Assembly (NCBI GenBank): GCA_022447885.1
Contig: JAKUTA010000002.1
Location: 1 to 23,637 of the forward strand
Reading direction: 5' to 3'
DNA: 23,637 nucleotides
Origin: Candidatus Poseidoniales archaeon
GTDB lineage: Archaea > Thermoplasmatota > Poseidoniia > Poseidoniales > Thalassarchaeaceae
Part shown: piece by piece, positions 16,101 to 23,006 of the stretch
Position numbering within the stretch: the first letter of the stretch is position 1
How the letters are laid out: each line of letters starts with the position of its first letter
The notes under the pieces: generated by a model
Database searches by the model: none
What the model saw: the letters and a program-made list of their open reading frames with translations, nothing else
What the model was told of the DNA's origin: nothing
Program-made: the position numbers and the translations under genes

Positions 16101-17772
16101 CGAGGATGATCAAGCCGCGCACCAGCGCACCCTGTGGCTCCGGCCTACCCGCCACCTCCTTCAGGTATTGACGGATGAGTGCTGACGCTCCCGCCGTATT
16201 CGGTGCTGCCATCGAAGTTCCCGAGTATTCCAGATACCATTGGCTCGACCACGATGCCCCCGAGATGTCGGTGGCATCCTGCGAGCGGCAGGAGCGGACC
16301 CAAGCCCCAGGTGCGGCGACATCGGGTTTGAGGCGGCCATCATCGACCGGCCCGCGGCTGCTCGTGGTGGCGAGCGAGTCGGGAGCGCCGCCGCCGCGGT
16401 TGTGGTGGTTGGCGACGGCCAACTGGTTCTTGGCGGTGGCCGGCGGGGAGATGGTGTCGCCGTTGCTGCCGTCGTTTCCAGCGGAGAACAGCACCGTCAT
16501 TCCGTCATAGGACCAGTACTGGTCGTAGTAGTTCACGCGGTCGTCGACATCCTCGGAGTCGGTCGTGTACTCACCGTAGTTGGTCTGCGAGCCCCATGAA
16601 TTGGTGTGCGTCAGGGCGCCGTTGTTGTAGGCGGCGTTGATGAGATAATTCATGCTCGGCGAGTAGAACTGGCCATCCGAGTCCCGCTCCATCGCCTGGA
16701 AGTAGAGTTCCGCCCCCGGTGCCACCCCTGCATAGCCGCCACGTGAGCCGTCCCCGAGCACGGTGCACGCCACGTGGGTGCCGTGTCCGCTGTGGGTGTC
16801 CTCGCTTGATGAGTCGCCATTCACCACAGAGACTGCCGCCACTATGCGATTGTCCATGTCGCCATGGTCCTGGTCGATGCCCGAATCGGCCACCGCGATG
16901 ATCTCGCCGCTGCCGTTCAGCGTGGTGGCGAATGCATTCACCACGTCGGGAATGCGCATGTGGATTCGAGCCCGGTCGTTGTGGATGGCGAACACGGGCG
17001 GCAGGCGGATCCACGATATCGACGGGTCGAATGCAGCGAGCGGAAGATCGGCGAGCGAGAGCGCCCCTTGGTGGCGCCCGGCATCGATGGTCTCCACGGA
17101 ATCGAGCAGTTCTCCAGCGAGTTGTCCGGTCGAGTGTGTGACCGCCCCGATGTCGAATTCCTCGACCGGCACGCCGGACTCCAGATGGCGCCAGCCCTCC
17201 AGTCGCACCTCGACCGAGTCGGTCACCGGAGCGAGGGCCTCGGAGTAGAGGTCGAGAAGTTCGTCCTCCACGAGCATGGCGGAGGGAACAGGATGAACGG
17301 CAACCACCGGAGAGAGCGAGGCAAGCGCGGAGAGGGTGAACGCGTCTCCTTGGACCAGGAATCCTGACGGAGGGATGTAAGCGCGGATCATCAGACCCGA
17401 AATCGTCGAGAGCGCTTCCTGAGCGGGCCACAGGCCGACCTCGCCGTCGATGAGCACGAGGCGCAGGTCGCTGCGCTCAGCGCTGAAAGCCGCGGGAATG
17501 CCACGATCCAGTTCCAGACCAGCGATGCCATATGTGCCCAGCCGGGTGTCGGCCTGCGTCAATCTTACCCGCTCGCTCCCTTCGCTGAAACTGGTCGGCT
17601 CGACGCCACGGATGCTGTTGGGGTCGGGAACGATGTTCACCCACTCGATGCGCGGTCCGTCTCCCGCAATCCCAGAATCGAGTGGTTGCGGGCCGCCAAT
17701 CTCACCGAGCGGTGCCCAGACGGCGAGCAGCAGCGGAAGCAGCATCACGAAGCAGGCGAAACGGCCGTTCAT
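13123..17772 (-). CDS. KP-43-like subtilase with CARDB/Ig-like stalk, membrane anchor and cytoplasmic RING/PHD-like zinc domain
   Basis: A 1549-residue family S8 serine protease. Domain order: signal peptide (1-25); propeptide-like region of about 250 residues; catalytic domain (about 285-580) with Asp296 in VADSGID, His330 in HGTHVA, Asn433 in SAGNDG and Ser520 in GTSMAAP; a beta-barrel (about 595-712) with NDLDLTVTAPDG, as in KP-43-type alkaline proteases; a CARDB-like module (718-827); several Ig-like modules to about 1390; a membrane span (about 1403-1427); a Pro-rich linker; and a terminal zinc domain with C1498-x2-C, C1513-x2-C, H1521, C1527 and C1535-x2-C. The protease therefore acts outside and the zinc domain inside the cell. 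HTNSWG at 390 also fits KP-43. The residue after HGTHVA is Cys instead of the usual Gly. The substrate is unknown. Confidence 0.93.
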   Translation of the reverse strand: MNGRFACFVMLLPLLLAVWAPLGEIGGPQPLDSGIAGDGPRIEWVNIVPDPNSIRGVEPTSFSEGSERVRLTQADTRLGTYGIAGLELDRGIPAAFSAERSDLRLVLIDGEVGLWPAQEALSTISGLMIRAYIPPSGFLVQGDAFTLSALASLSPVVAVHPVPSAMLVEDELLDLYSEALAPVTDSVEVRLEGWRHLESGVPVEEFDIGAVTHSTGQLAGELLDSVETIDAGRHQGALSLADLPLAAFDPSISWIRLPPVFAIHNDRARIHMRIPDVVNAFATTLNGSGEIIAVADSGIDQDHGDMDNRIVAAVSVVNGDSSSEDTHSGHGTHVACTVLGDGSRGGYAGVAPGAELYFQAMERDSDGQFYSPSMNYLINAAYNNGALTHTNSWGSQTNYGEYTTDSEDVDDRVNYYDQYWSYDGMTVLFSAGNDGSNGDTISPPATAKNQLAVANHHNRGGGAPDSLATTSSRGPVDDGRLKPDVAAPGAWVRSCRSQDATDISGASWSSQWYLEYSGTSMAAPNTAGASALIRQYLKEVAGRPEPQGALVRGLIILGAEDMGTRDIPNMNEGWGRVNLANSLVPGQNTGIYVDDRNYLRSGNSRDYTFNISESWKPFKVVLSWSDYRGNRWASTQLQNDLDLTVTAPDGTTTYLGNVFQNGRSSTGGSTDTLNNIEVVLVDQAQKGIWTVHVEDVRHGGQRSQQTYALAVRGAGVDDLSPDAAFVPNSFHLSDPIPQVNEQVTFSLQVTNMGSRTMDDLVVRTSAGSQNLGDVTINLGPGEIRGLNWQWTPTSPGTKDIIIQLDPTDAFSEELDEGNNLFLLSVGVTEPGVRLDTDTEVVTLTSAESSTTQWDIQLKNTALLPTNASISATKPIRLSDGTQFNWFQSFSQTTFALNGSEVFQVGLTLVHPAPPEPGLYRFTVTATDEDNGIQYPLSLTLDVPVLPDLHFTVPFSELTVSPVANTSFSVDLWNDGNGAQGWDLDLFAPNGWHFGFDDLGSMPGAPSASSGYISAAGTRTLAITVVPPSSHLVPAGTQLVGTLRAISQIDADSEWSQQISFVVATYRNGSIELESEYGQLRSDGVANLRFTVTNTGNDGMTLTPSVELPGGWSVTNNLPAVELAPGQSGDVVVGIAGNGLAQSGPFQLTLTSEDGYRLEWEGDLDVIAIPRPLLSFSSVIMPDGSSSPEPLGAGDHPAGAPGVRLIWFIENAGSEAWTPSVYLRTPSAYWMAQCDAPEEISAGGGQLVECLVMIPTTLPAGEQPQLTFELSVAGLEINDTISLRVASSKAVQWTVKTHPELVEGASTEVRIEAYNAGNAPLSHRIALSGTDGWQVSLTGSSMLELQPGETRTLVLQVTPDEPEEGYIQVRLQEAADVFQNEVVYSVSAEDDPNRVETPSSGSSGLIWAGLVLLLVALAVASGVLVKIASSPKDGSVGRSRPPPPMSSDLPPPPSMASLQPAAPVTGDLPPPPSAKAKPAAAPPVEAFAEESDDSDRHRCWVCLESLSQTEWQACPGCGARYHLSGGGCAVDRLSGCRNCERDVSEFVTMG

Positions 17773-17806
17773 TCCATCCCCTTGAGTGGCTGGCTTCTTG
17801 CAGCCT

Positions 17807-17813
17807 CTATATC
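17807..17813 (-). promoter_or_regulatory. Candidate TATA box for the protease operon
   Basis: GATATAG on the minus strand, centred about 38 nt before the protease ATG, in an otherwise GC-rich gap and just after the hairpin that ends the previous unit. Archaeal spacing predicts a start about 10 nt before the ATG, so a very short leader. Confidence 0.45.
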
Positions 17814-17823
17814 AGTTCGGGTC

Positions 17824-17846
17824 TGCTGGCCGCATAGCGGCCAGCA
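17824..17846 (-). terminator. Perfect 10-bp hairpin between two transcription units
   Basis: TGCTGGCCGC-ATA-GCGGCCAGCA, a perfect stem with a 3-base loop, 43 nt after the stop of the single-pass membrane protein and just before the candidate TATA box of the protease gene. There is no strong T-tract after it, so it is a likely 3'-end element or insulator, not a proven terminator. The rest of the 117-base gap shows no gene. Confidence 0.5.
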
Positions 17847-17889
17847 CGCGTCGCGGGTCACGTGTGCGAGGAGCACCCATCGTAACCGG

Positions 17890-18543
17890 TCAGAACCAGT
17901 GCCGGTCCGCCTTGTCCTTGAAGGTCTCAGTGGTCCAATCACCGACTGTGTGGTTCCAACTCTCGAACTCGCCGCTGCCGCCGTAGTAGTCGTATTCGAG
18001 GGTCACGAGTATGTGGTAGTTCGCCCACACGGTCACGCCCTCGATCAACAGTTCCAGGTCGTCCCCCGCCACCGACGTGTGCGCCGGAATCTCCGACCTG
18101 TGGAACCGCGTCGAGTTGAGCACCTCACCGTCGAGTTGGGTGAACTTCACCTCGATGGTGACATCCGAGATCGGTTTCGTTCCCAGGTTGTGCACCTCGA
18201 CGAGCACGACCTGTCCCGGTCCCGACTGCATGTAGACGACGTCCACGGTGATCGCGTCCCTGGGTACCGCCCAGAAGACGAGTGCGAAGGTGCTGAACAA
18301 CAGGAACGCCATGAAGAGCGAAGCGACGACCACGTTCGCAGGGGAGATGATCGTGGTCACTCGACGAGTGACCTCGCGCACCTTCTCCAGGGTTTCATGG
18401 GCCAGTTCAACCTCTTCCTCGGTGAACGAGCGCTCGCCGATATCCACATCCCTGTCCTCGTCGGACAACTCCTCCTCAGAGAGTTGCGGGTCGTCGGGCG
18501 AACCGACGAGGGAGTACATGCCTTCTGGCTCTTCATCGTCCAC
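17890..18543 (-). CDS. Single-pass membrane protein with acidic cytoplasmic N-terminus and external beta-rich domain
   Basis: A protein of about 217 residues with no recognised family. It begins with an acidic, probably disordered region (LSEEELSDEDRDVD near 21-34), continues with a helical stretch (FTEEEVELAHETLEKVREVTRR), and has one membrane span (about 70-92). A beta-rich domain of about 120 residues follows, with strands such as QVVLVEVHNLG and VTIEVKFTQLD, which resembles a single Ig-like/CARDB fold. Lack of a signal peptide and Arg residues before the span suggest the N-terminus stays inside. The GTG at 18543 is chosen for AGGAGA 7 nt upstream; a GTG two codons earlier and an ATG eight codons later are alternatives, while an ATG at 18615 would intrude into the upstream gene. 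It starts 12 nt after the 1454-residue gene, so the two are likely cotranslated. Confidence 0.75.
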   Translation of the reverse strand: MDDEEPEGMYSLVGSPDDPQLSEEELSDEDRDVDIGERSFTEEEVELAHETLEKVREVTRRVTTIISPANVVVASLFMAFLLFSTFALVFWAVPRDAITVDVVYMQSGPGQVVLVEVHNLGTKPISDVTIEVKFTQLDGEVLNSTRFHRSEIPAHTSVAGDDLELLIEGVTVWANYHILVTLEYDYYGGSGEFESWNHTVGDWTTETFKDKADRHWF

Positions 18544-18550
18544 CGTCACA

Positions 18551-18556
18551 TCTCCT
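18551..18556 (-). promoter_or_regulatory. Ribosome binding site deciding a GTG start
   Basis: AGGAGA on the minus strand, 7 nt before the GTG at 18543. It overlaps the TAG stop of the upstream gene and speaks against the longer reading from 18615. Confidence 0.6.
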
Positions 18557-21500
18557 AGGTTATCGTCGCCAACACAGTGAGCACCGCGCTCGAGAGAGGT
18601 TCGGCGAACAGCCAATGCGTGGATGAGCCCTCGAATCCGGGCACCGCGTTGAGCAGGCTCAGGTCACCGGTGAGTCCGTTGACCCCGAGCGTGGAAGCGG
18701 ATGGGATGTACGAGGTGGTCTGGGCATCGATGAGCACGCCGCGCGCTTCGAGCGTCGTTCCGAAGGCGTCCACCTGCAGGCTGGCGGTGGCCGCGATTCG
18801 CCCGCCGCGCACGTCTCCCACCTCGATCACCGGGTAGAGGCCGGCGATGGTGTGCACCTTCACCGTGGCACTCTGGAGATTCTCGCCTACCGCCTCCATC
18901 TGCTGCATCCACACACCCGGTGTCACCGGCACGTTCGTCTGGCGCACGTAGAGCCGACCGACGCCATCACCTGACGACGATATGGAGAGGCCGAAGTCGT
19001 CGGTCGGCTGGATGGTGGCGTGTGAAGCCAGGTTCTCGGCCAGCAGCAGCGAATCGCCGCGGGAGTTGATCGCCCGGCCAGCGCCGGAGATGAACATGTC
19101 CATCCCGTCGCCGGATGAGGAATAGGTGAGAGTGGGCATGCCCTGGAAGGCGAGATCCTGGGTGATGTCGAAGCTGCTGGAGGGCTCGATATCGAGATCC
19201 ATGACTCCAGGAACATCGTTGATGAACACGGTCAGGGGCCACCATTCTCCGTCCGCGTGAACCAGTTGCTGCATGAAGACTGATTCAACCCCCATGCCAT
19301 CCCGCTGCTGGTCCTCCGGCACAGAGAGTGACAGGGTGACGCGGCGTCCCAGCGCGGCGTTGACGTCGACGATGCGCGGGATGTCAGTGAGCAGCACTTC
19401 GGAGCGTGTGCCTGAGTTGCGGTCCAGCATCATCGCGTGCACCGAGTCCAGCCGGTGGGACATCTCGTAGCGCGACGCGATCGTCGTCGTCGGAATCGTC
19501 GTCCCGGTCTCGATCTCCAGTTGGGTCACCATGTGCAAATCGGTTGCAGTGCCGGCGGTGAGACCGAGGGCGGTAATCTCCACATCCCTGCCCTCGAGTC
19601 CATGGATGTCAATAATGAACTCACTACGCCGAGGAATCCACTGAATCAGGTCCACTTCGAAGTCCCAGACATCGCGCACCGTCTGGTTCTCGTAACTGAC
19701 GAAGATGTTCACTACAGGAGGAAGGTCGGGCAGCCAAGCGCGCAGATGGAAGGCGGTGCGGTTGTCCACCTCTCCGGCGGACATCGAGAGCCCGTGCACC
19801 CAACTCGGTTCAGCCAGCGGCATGCTGCCCTGACGCACATCGAGTGTGAGCGAGAAGGGGGCGTTCGCATTGAAGGTCAGGCCCGCCGAGAAGTGATCAA
19901 CATCGTCGCCATCACCTCCCGAGATGCTGGTTGCGAGGCCGCCGAGCATGTCATTGACGCTCTGGCCGAGGTCGGAGAATCCTCCGAGGAAGAAGCCGAG
20001 GCCTGCGAGGCCGCTCTCGGTGGAGAAACTCGGGATCACGAGACCGCTCTCGGAATCCTCGTCGCTCGGAATCGCCAGTTCGAGCACCGCCGGCAACGGT
20101 TCGATGAGGATGTCGCCGTTCACCCCCTTGGTCGGATCGTCCCATTCCGTCTCATCGCGGAGCGCGAGCAGCAGCGATTGGGTTCCGGGAGTGACTAGCG
20201 TGGCCGTGGGCATGCCATCTCGGCCTTCGGCTCCGGGAATCACCGGAGCGGCCCAGCCCACCTCCGACAGGCCGGTGAGGCGGGCGGACAGCGACGCCTC
20301 GGCCGTGTCGACATCCTGCCAGAACAGGAAGTGGTCGCCATCCATCGTGCGCGGGTTGCTGGCGTTGCCCATCTGCACGGACACCGCGGTGAGGGGTTGT
20401 TCGCCGACCCACGAGAAATCGCCGCTGATGCTCATGCTGAAATTCGCTGGCAGTCCCTCGAGCAGGACGGCTTGGCGCTGCGTGCCGTTGCGGCCGGCAT
20501 ACAGGATCTCAGAAATCGGCCTGTCAGCTCGCCAGGTCGCCGATGTGTCTTCGATCAGCAGGTCGAGCGACGCTGGCTGCTCGGAGATCTCAATCATCTG
20601 GAATCCGGCGTCGGCGAGCGCACCACCACGATGCTCGATGTAGAGCAACTTGAGTGGATCTCCACCCAGTGTCTCCAGCGAGAACTGCTGTGAGTCGGCT
20701 GCTTCATCATCGATCACGTGCACCGCCATCAGCCCGTGGTGCTCGATGCTGATGGCAACAGGTACAAGCGGGTCCATCTGCCCATGCCTGCCCTCGACGT
20801 AGGTCAGGTTCAGGTCGGTGCTCATCACGATGTGCGGACCGCTGCCCACCGGGTGCGCACCCGAACCGAGCTCCAGCCGCAACCGCCCCACGGCCATCGG
20901 CTGGCGACTCGCGGAGATGTCGTCGAACATCACGATGTGCAGCTCTCCGCCGGTCCCGGTTCCACTCCCATCTCCACCGATGATCCCGACGATCGACTCC
21001 GGGATGCTGTTCACGATGGCACCCACATCGAGGAACACGTCGACGAGGTTCAGGATGGTCGCATCGAGCAGTGCCGACAGCGGGTCGCCTTGATCACCAT
21101 CGAACACCTCTGCGGCATCGCTGCCCCCGGACAACTCGAACGTCCCGTAGAGCACCAGCGCGGTCGGCAGGTCCTGGCCGTGGATGCGCAGGCGGCGATG
21201 GTCCTCCGGAGCCCCTGAGCGCATGAACCAGGAGACATAGTCGATCTCGGTGATCGATTCAGTCGCCCGGAACACGATCAGAGTATTCGGGGCCTCAGAC
21301 GGATTCACGGGGAGAGTGTCGTCGTCGGCGTTGGGTGATTGGTCGCGGGTGAAGTTCTTGATCGCCAGGATGGCGGACAGTCGGGTCGGCATCTGCCCGG
21401 GGAGCACCGAACTCGATTCGCTGCCCACCAGGCGGAACACACGGCGAATCTCCTCCTCAGAGAGCGTGCCGGAGGGCATTCCTCTCAGCCATCCGAGTGA

Positions 21501-22919
21501 ATCGGTGATGTTCCCGTACGACTCACCCGGAGATTCCGACTGGTTCGAGCGGTCCTCATGGAAGTGCAGGTGCAGGTCGCAGCGCTCATCGGCGTAGTAC
21601 TCGATGGTGTCGAGACCACCCTCGCCATCGATGCCCATCCCCGTGGTCAGCAACTCGTCGTTGCGCAGCACGATATCTATCACCTCGGGCAGCACGACCG
21701 ACCCTTCCACCGGGTGGATGGCCAGATCGATGTAGGCGATCTCCTCAACTGGACGGTCTCCGACGTTGTCAGGAGCCTGGAAGTGGATGTAGCCGAAGCC
21801 GACGGCGACGGTGCACGGATGCAGGTGCGACGGAAGGTCGTGCTCGGTTTCAGGGTCGTAGTGCGCTGGACAGTCGGTCTGCCCGGCGTTATCGATGTGG
21901 ATTGCGTACGGAGCGGCGATGGCGGCGATGCGGATGTCGCTCTCGTCCGGATTCCCGAACACCGGAAGACCGCCGATTATCGCTGCGAGGAAGGAGGCGC
22001 CAGCGCCGGCGATGTCGAACCACAAGCGTTCGAGGCCGACCTCGAACGAGAAATCCTCGGGGGTCATCGTGAACCGAGAGTCGATCACCCAGACGTAACT
22101 CTCTCCTTGGGAGAGTGGTGTCAGGGAGTAGGCGAACTGCTTCATCAGGGTCACTTCGAGAAACTCGAGTGCTGGCCACAACGAGTCACTCGGGTCGATG
22201 GCCACAACGGTGAACTCGATCGCCGGTTCCGCCCAGAGCACGGTCGGGGGGTTGCCATCCAGCCCCCAGCCGTCCTGCTCATCGACGGCCACGGTCAAGC
22301 CGACGCGCACGTCCGGGTTGCCATCTCCATCCACATCCACTTCATGCAGAAGGGGGTCATTCCCGCTGGCCAGACCGAGCAATCCGAGTATGAACGAACT
22401 CTCAGCGTAGTCCACCTCCTCATAGGCATTGTGTTCCGTACCATTTCGCGCCTTGTAGTGCACCCAGACGATGAAGTTGTCAACGGTGAGCAGCGTTCCC
22501 CACATGTTGTCCGCCCATTCTTCGGGATGGTTGTCGGGGTTGAGCATCATGTCGTAGGGTGCAGGATGCATCACGGGCGGCGCGGCGGTCGGCTGCATCG
22601 TCACTCCCGCAAGCGCACTGTCGAGCCGGGCGAGCGGGTCGCCGGAATCCGATTCGCGCACCTCGAGGCGCACCCTGTCCAGCGCCTGGTTCGCCTCGGT
22701 GATGACGAGGATGTCGTCGATGCGCGCTTCCCGCTCATTCAGCACCTCGTCAAGTTTGGAGAGGATGCCGAAATCATCCGCGCGGAACTGCAGCTGGGCG
22801 GAGACAGTGGTCATCGGAGCGATGATCGGCAGCAGGAACATCAGGGCCAGCAGGGTGGCCGGGCGTAGTCTTCGCCGAGTTGGACCTGCGAACAGCAGCC
22901 GGGGGGAATCTCGCTTCAC
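18555..22919 (-). CDS. Large secreted protein of unknown function with degenerate beta-rich repeats
   Basis: A 1454-residue protein with no family I recognise. The N-terminus has RRRLRP followed by a hydrophobic stretch ending near VSA (about 41), a normal signal peptide. Residues 45-100 look helical. A DVDGDGNPD loop at 195-203 has the D-x-D-x-D-x-N-x-D spacing of calcium-binding loops. The region from about 780 contains degenerate repeats with a core like EQPASLDLLI, GLPANFSMSI, PLPAVLELAI, DIPRIVDVNA and DVPGVMDLDI, often followed by a segment such as RPISEILYAG. Three hydrophobic Gly-rich segments interrupt the polar sequence (about 302-322, 616-650 and 968-1005). No clear C-terminal anchor is present. 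The GTG start has no ribosome binding site, suggesting a leaderless or near-leaderless mRNA. It is coupled to the 217-residue membrane protein, which may serve as its membrane partner. Confidence 0.85.
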   Translation of the reverse strand: MKRDSPRLLFAGPTRRRLRPATLLALMFLLPIIAPMTTVSAQLQFRADDFGILSKLDEVLNEREARIDDILVITEANQALDRVRLEVRESDSGDPLARLDSALAGVTMQPTAAPPVMHPAPYDMMLNPDNHPEEWADNMWGTLLTVDNFIVWVHYKARNGTEHNAYEEVDYAESSFILGLLGLASGNDPLLHEVDVDGDGNPDVRVGLTVAVDEQDGWGLDGNPPTVLWAEPAIEFTVVAIDPSDSLWPALEFLEVTLMKQFAYSLTPLSQGESYVWVIDSRFTMTPEDFSFEVGLERLWFDIAGAGASFLAAIIGGLPVFGNPDESDIRIAAIAAPYAIHIDNAGQTDCPAHYDPETEHDLPSHLHPCTVAVGFGYIHFQAPDNVGDRPVEEIAYIDLAIHPVEGSVVLPEVIDIVLRNDELLTTGMGIDGEGGLDTIEYYADERCDLHLHFHEDRSNQSESPGESYGNITDSLGWLRGMPSGTLSEEEIRRVFRLVGSESSSVLPGQMPTRLSAILAIKNFTRDQSPNADDDTLPVNPSEAPNTLIVFRATESITEIDYVSWFMRSGAPEDHRRLRIHGQDLPTALVLYGTFELSGGSDAAEVFDGDQGDPLSALLDATILNLVDVFLDVGAIVNSIPESIVGIIGGDGSGTGTGGELHIVMFDDISASRQPMAVGRLRLELGSGAHPVGSGPHIVMSTDLNLTYVEGRHGQMDPLVPVAISIEHHGLMAVHVIDDEAADSQQFSLETLGGDPLKLLYIEHRGGALADAGFQMIEISEQPASLDLLIEDTSATWRADRPISEILYAGRNGTQRQAVLLEGLPANFSMSISGDFSWVGEQPLTAVSVQMGNASNPRTMDGDHFLFWQDVDTAEASLSARLTGLSEVGWAAPVIPGAEGRDGMPTATLVTPGTQSLLLALRDETEWDDPTKGVNGDILIEPLPAVLELAIPSDEDSESGLVIPSFSTESGLAGLGFFLGGFSDLGQSVNDMLGGLATSISGGDGDDVDHFSAGLTFNANAPFSLTLDVRQGSMPLAEPSWVHGLSMSAGEVDNRTAFHLRAWLPDLPPVVNIFVSYENQTVRDVWDFEVDLIQWIPRRSEFIIDIHGLEGRDVEITALGLTAGTATDLHMVTQLEIETGTTIPTTTIASRYEMSHRLDSVHAMMLDRNSGTRSEVLLTDIPRIVDVNAALGRRVTLSLSVPEDQQRDGMGVESVFMQQLVHADGEWWPLTVFINDVPGVMDLDIEPSSSFDITQDLAFQGMPTLTYSSSGDGMDMFISGAGRAINSRGDSLLLAENLASHATIQPTDDFGLSISSSGDGVGRLYVRQTNVPVTPGVWMQQMEAVGENLQSATVKVHTIAGLYPVIEVGDVRGGRIAATASLQVDAFGTTLEARGVLIDAQTTSYIPSASTLGVNGLTGDLSLLNAVPGFEGSSTHWLFAEPLSSAVLTVLATIT

Positions 22920-22942
22920 AACGGGAATCGCGTGTCCATCCC

Positions 22943-22950
22943 GCTTAGAG
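22943..22950 (-). promoter_or_regulatory. Weak TATA-like element for the 1454-residue protein gene
   Basis: CTCTAAGC on the minus strand, centred about 27 nt before the GTG start. This is the distance expected for a TATA box of a leaderless transcript, and it fits the absence of a ribosome binding site. The match to the consensus is poor. Confidence 0.2.
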
Positions 22951-22960
22951 GGTTTGGTGG

Positions 22961-22979
22961 GATGCGCCGTTGGCGCATC
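22961..22979 (-). terminator. Perfect 8-bp hairpin after the zinc-ribbon gene
   Basis: GATGCGCC-GTT-GGCGCATC, a perfect stem with a 3-base loop, 27 nt after the zinc-ribbon gene stop and 41 nt before the next start. A 10-base palindrome, CGCACGTGCG (22985-22994), lies between the stop and the hairpin. There is no T-tract, so termination is probable by position only. Confidence 0.45.
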
Positions 22980-23006
22980 GTACGCGCACGTGCGAGGGCC
23001 AAGGGT

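Noticed and set aside
18544..18615. Upstream start at 18615 for the single-pass membrane protein
   Set aside because: It would lie inside the end of the 1454-residue gene without a ribosome binding site, whereas AGGAGA precedes the GTG at 18543 by 7 nt.
21558..22868. Plus-strand frame of over 400 codons opposite the 1454-residue protein
   Set aside because: The minus-strand product has a signal peptide, normal amino-acid composition and a coupled downstream gene; the plus-strand translation has a compositional bias typical of antisense frames.
22961..22994. Inverted repeats as a CRISPR fragment or mobile-element end
   Set aside because: There is one copy only, no spacer periodicity, no target-site duplication and no transposase nearby.
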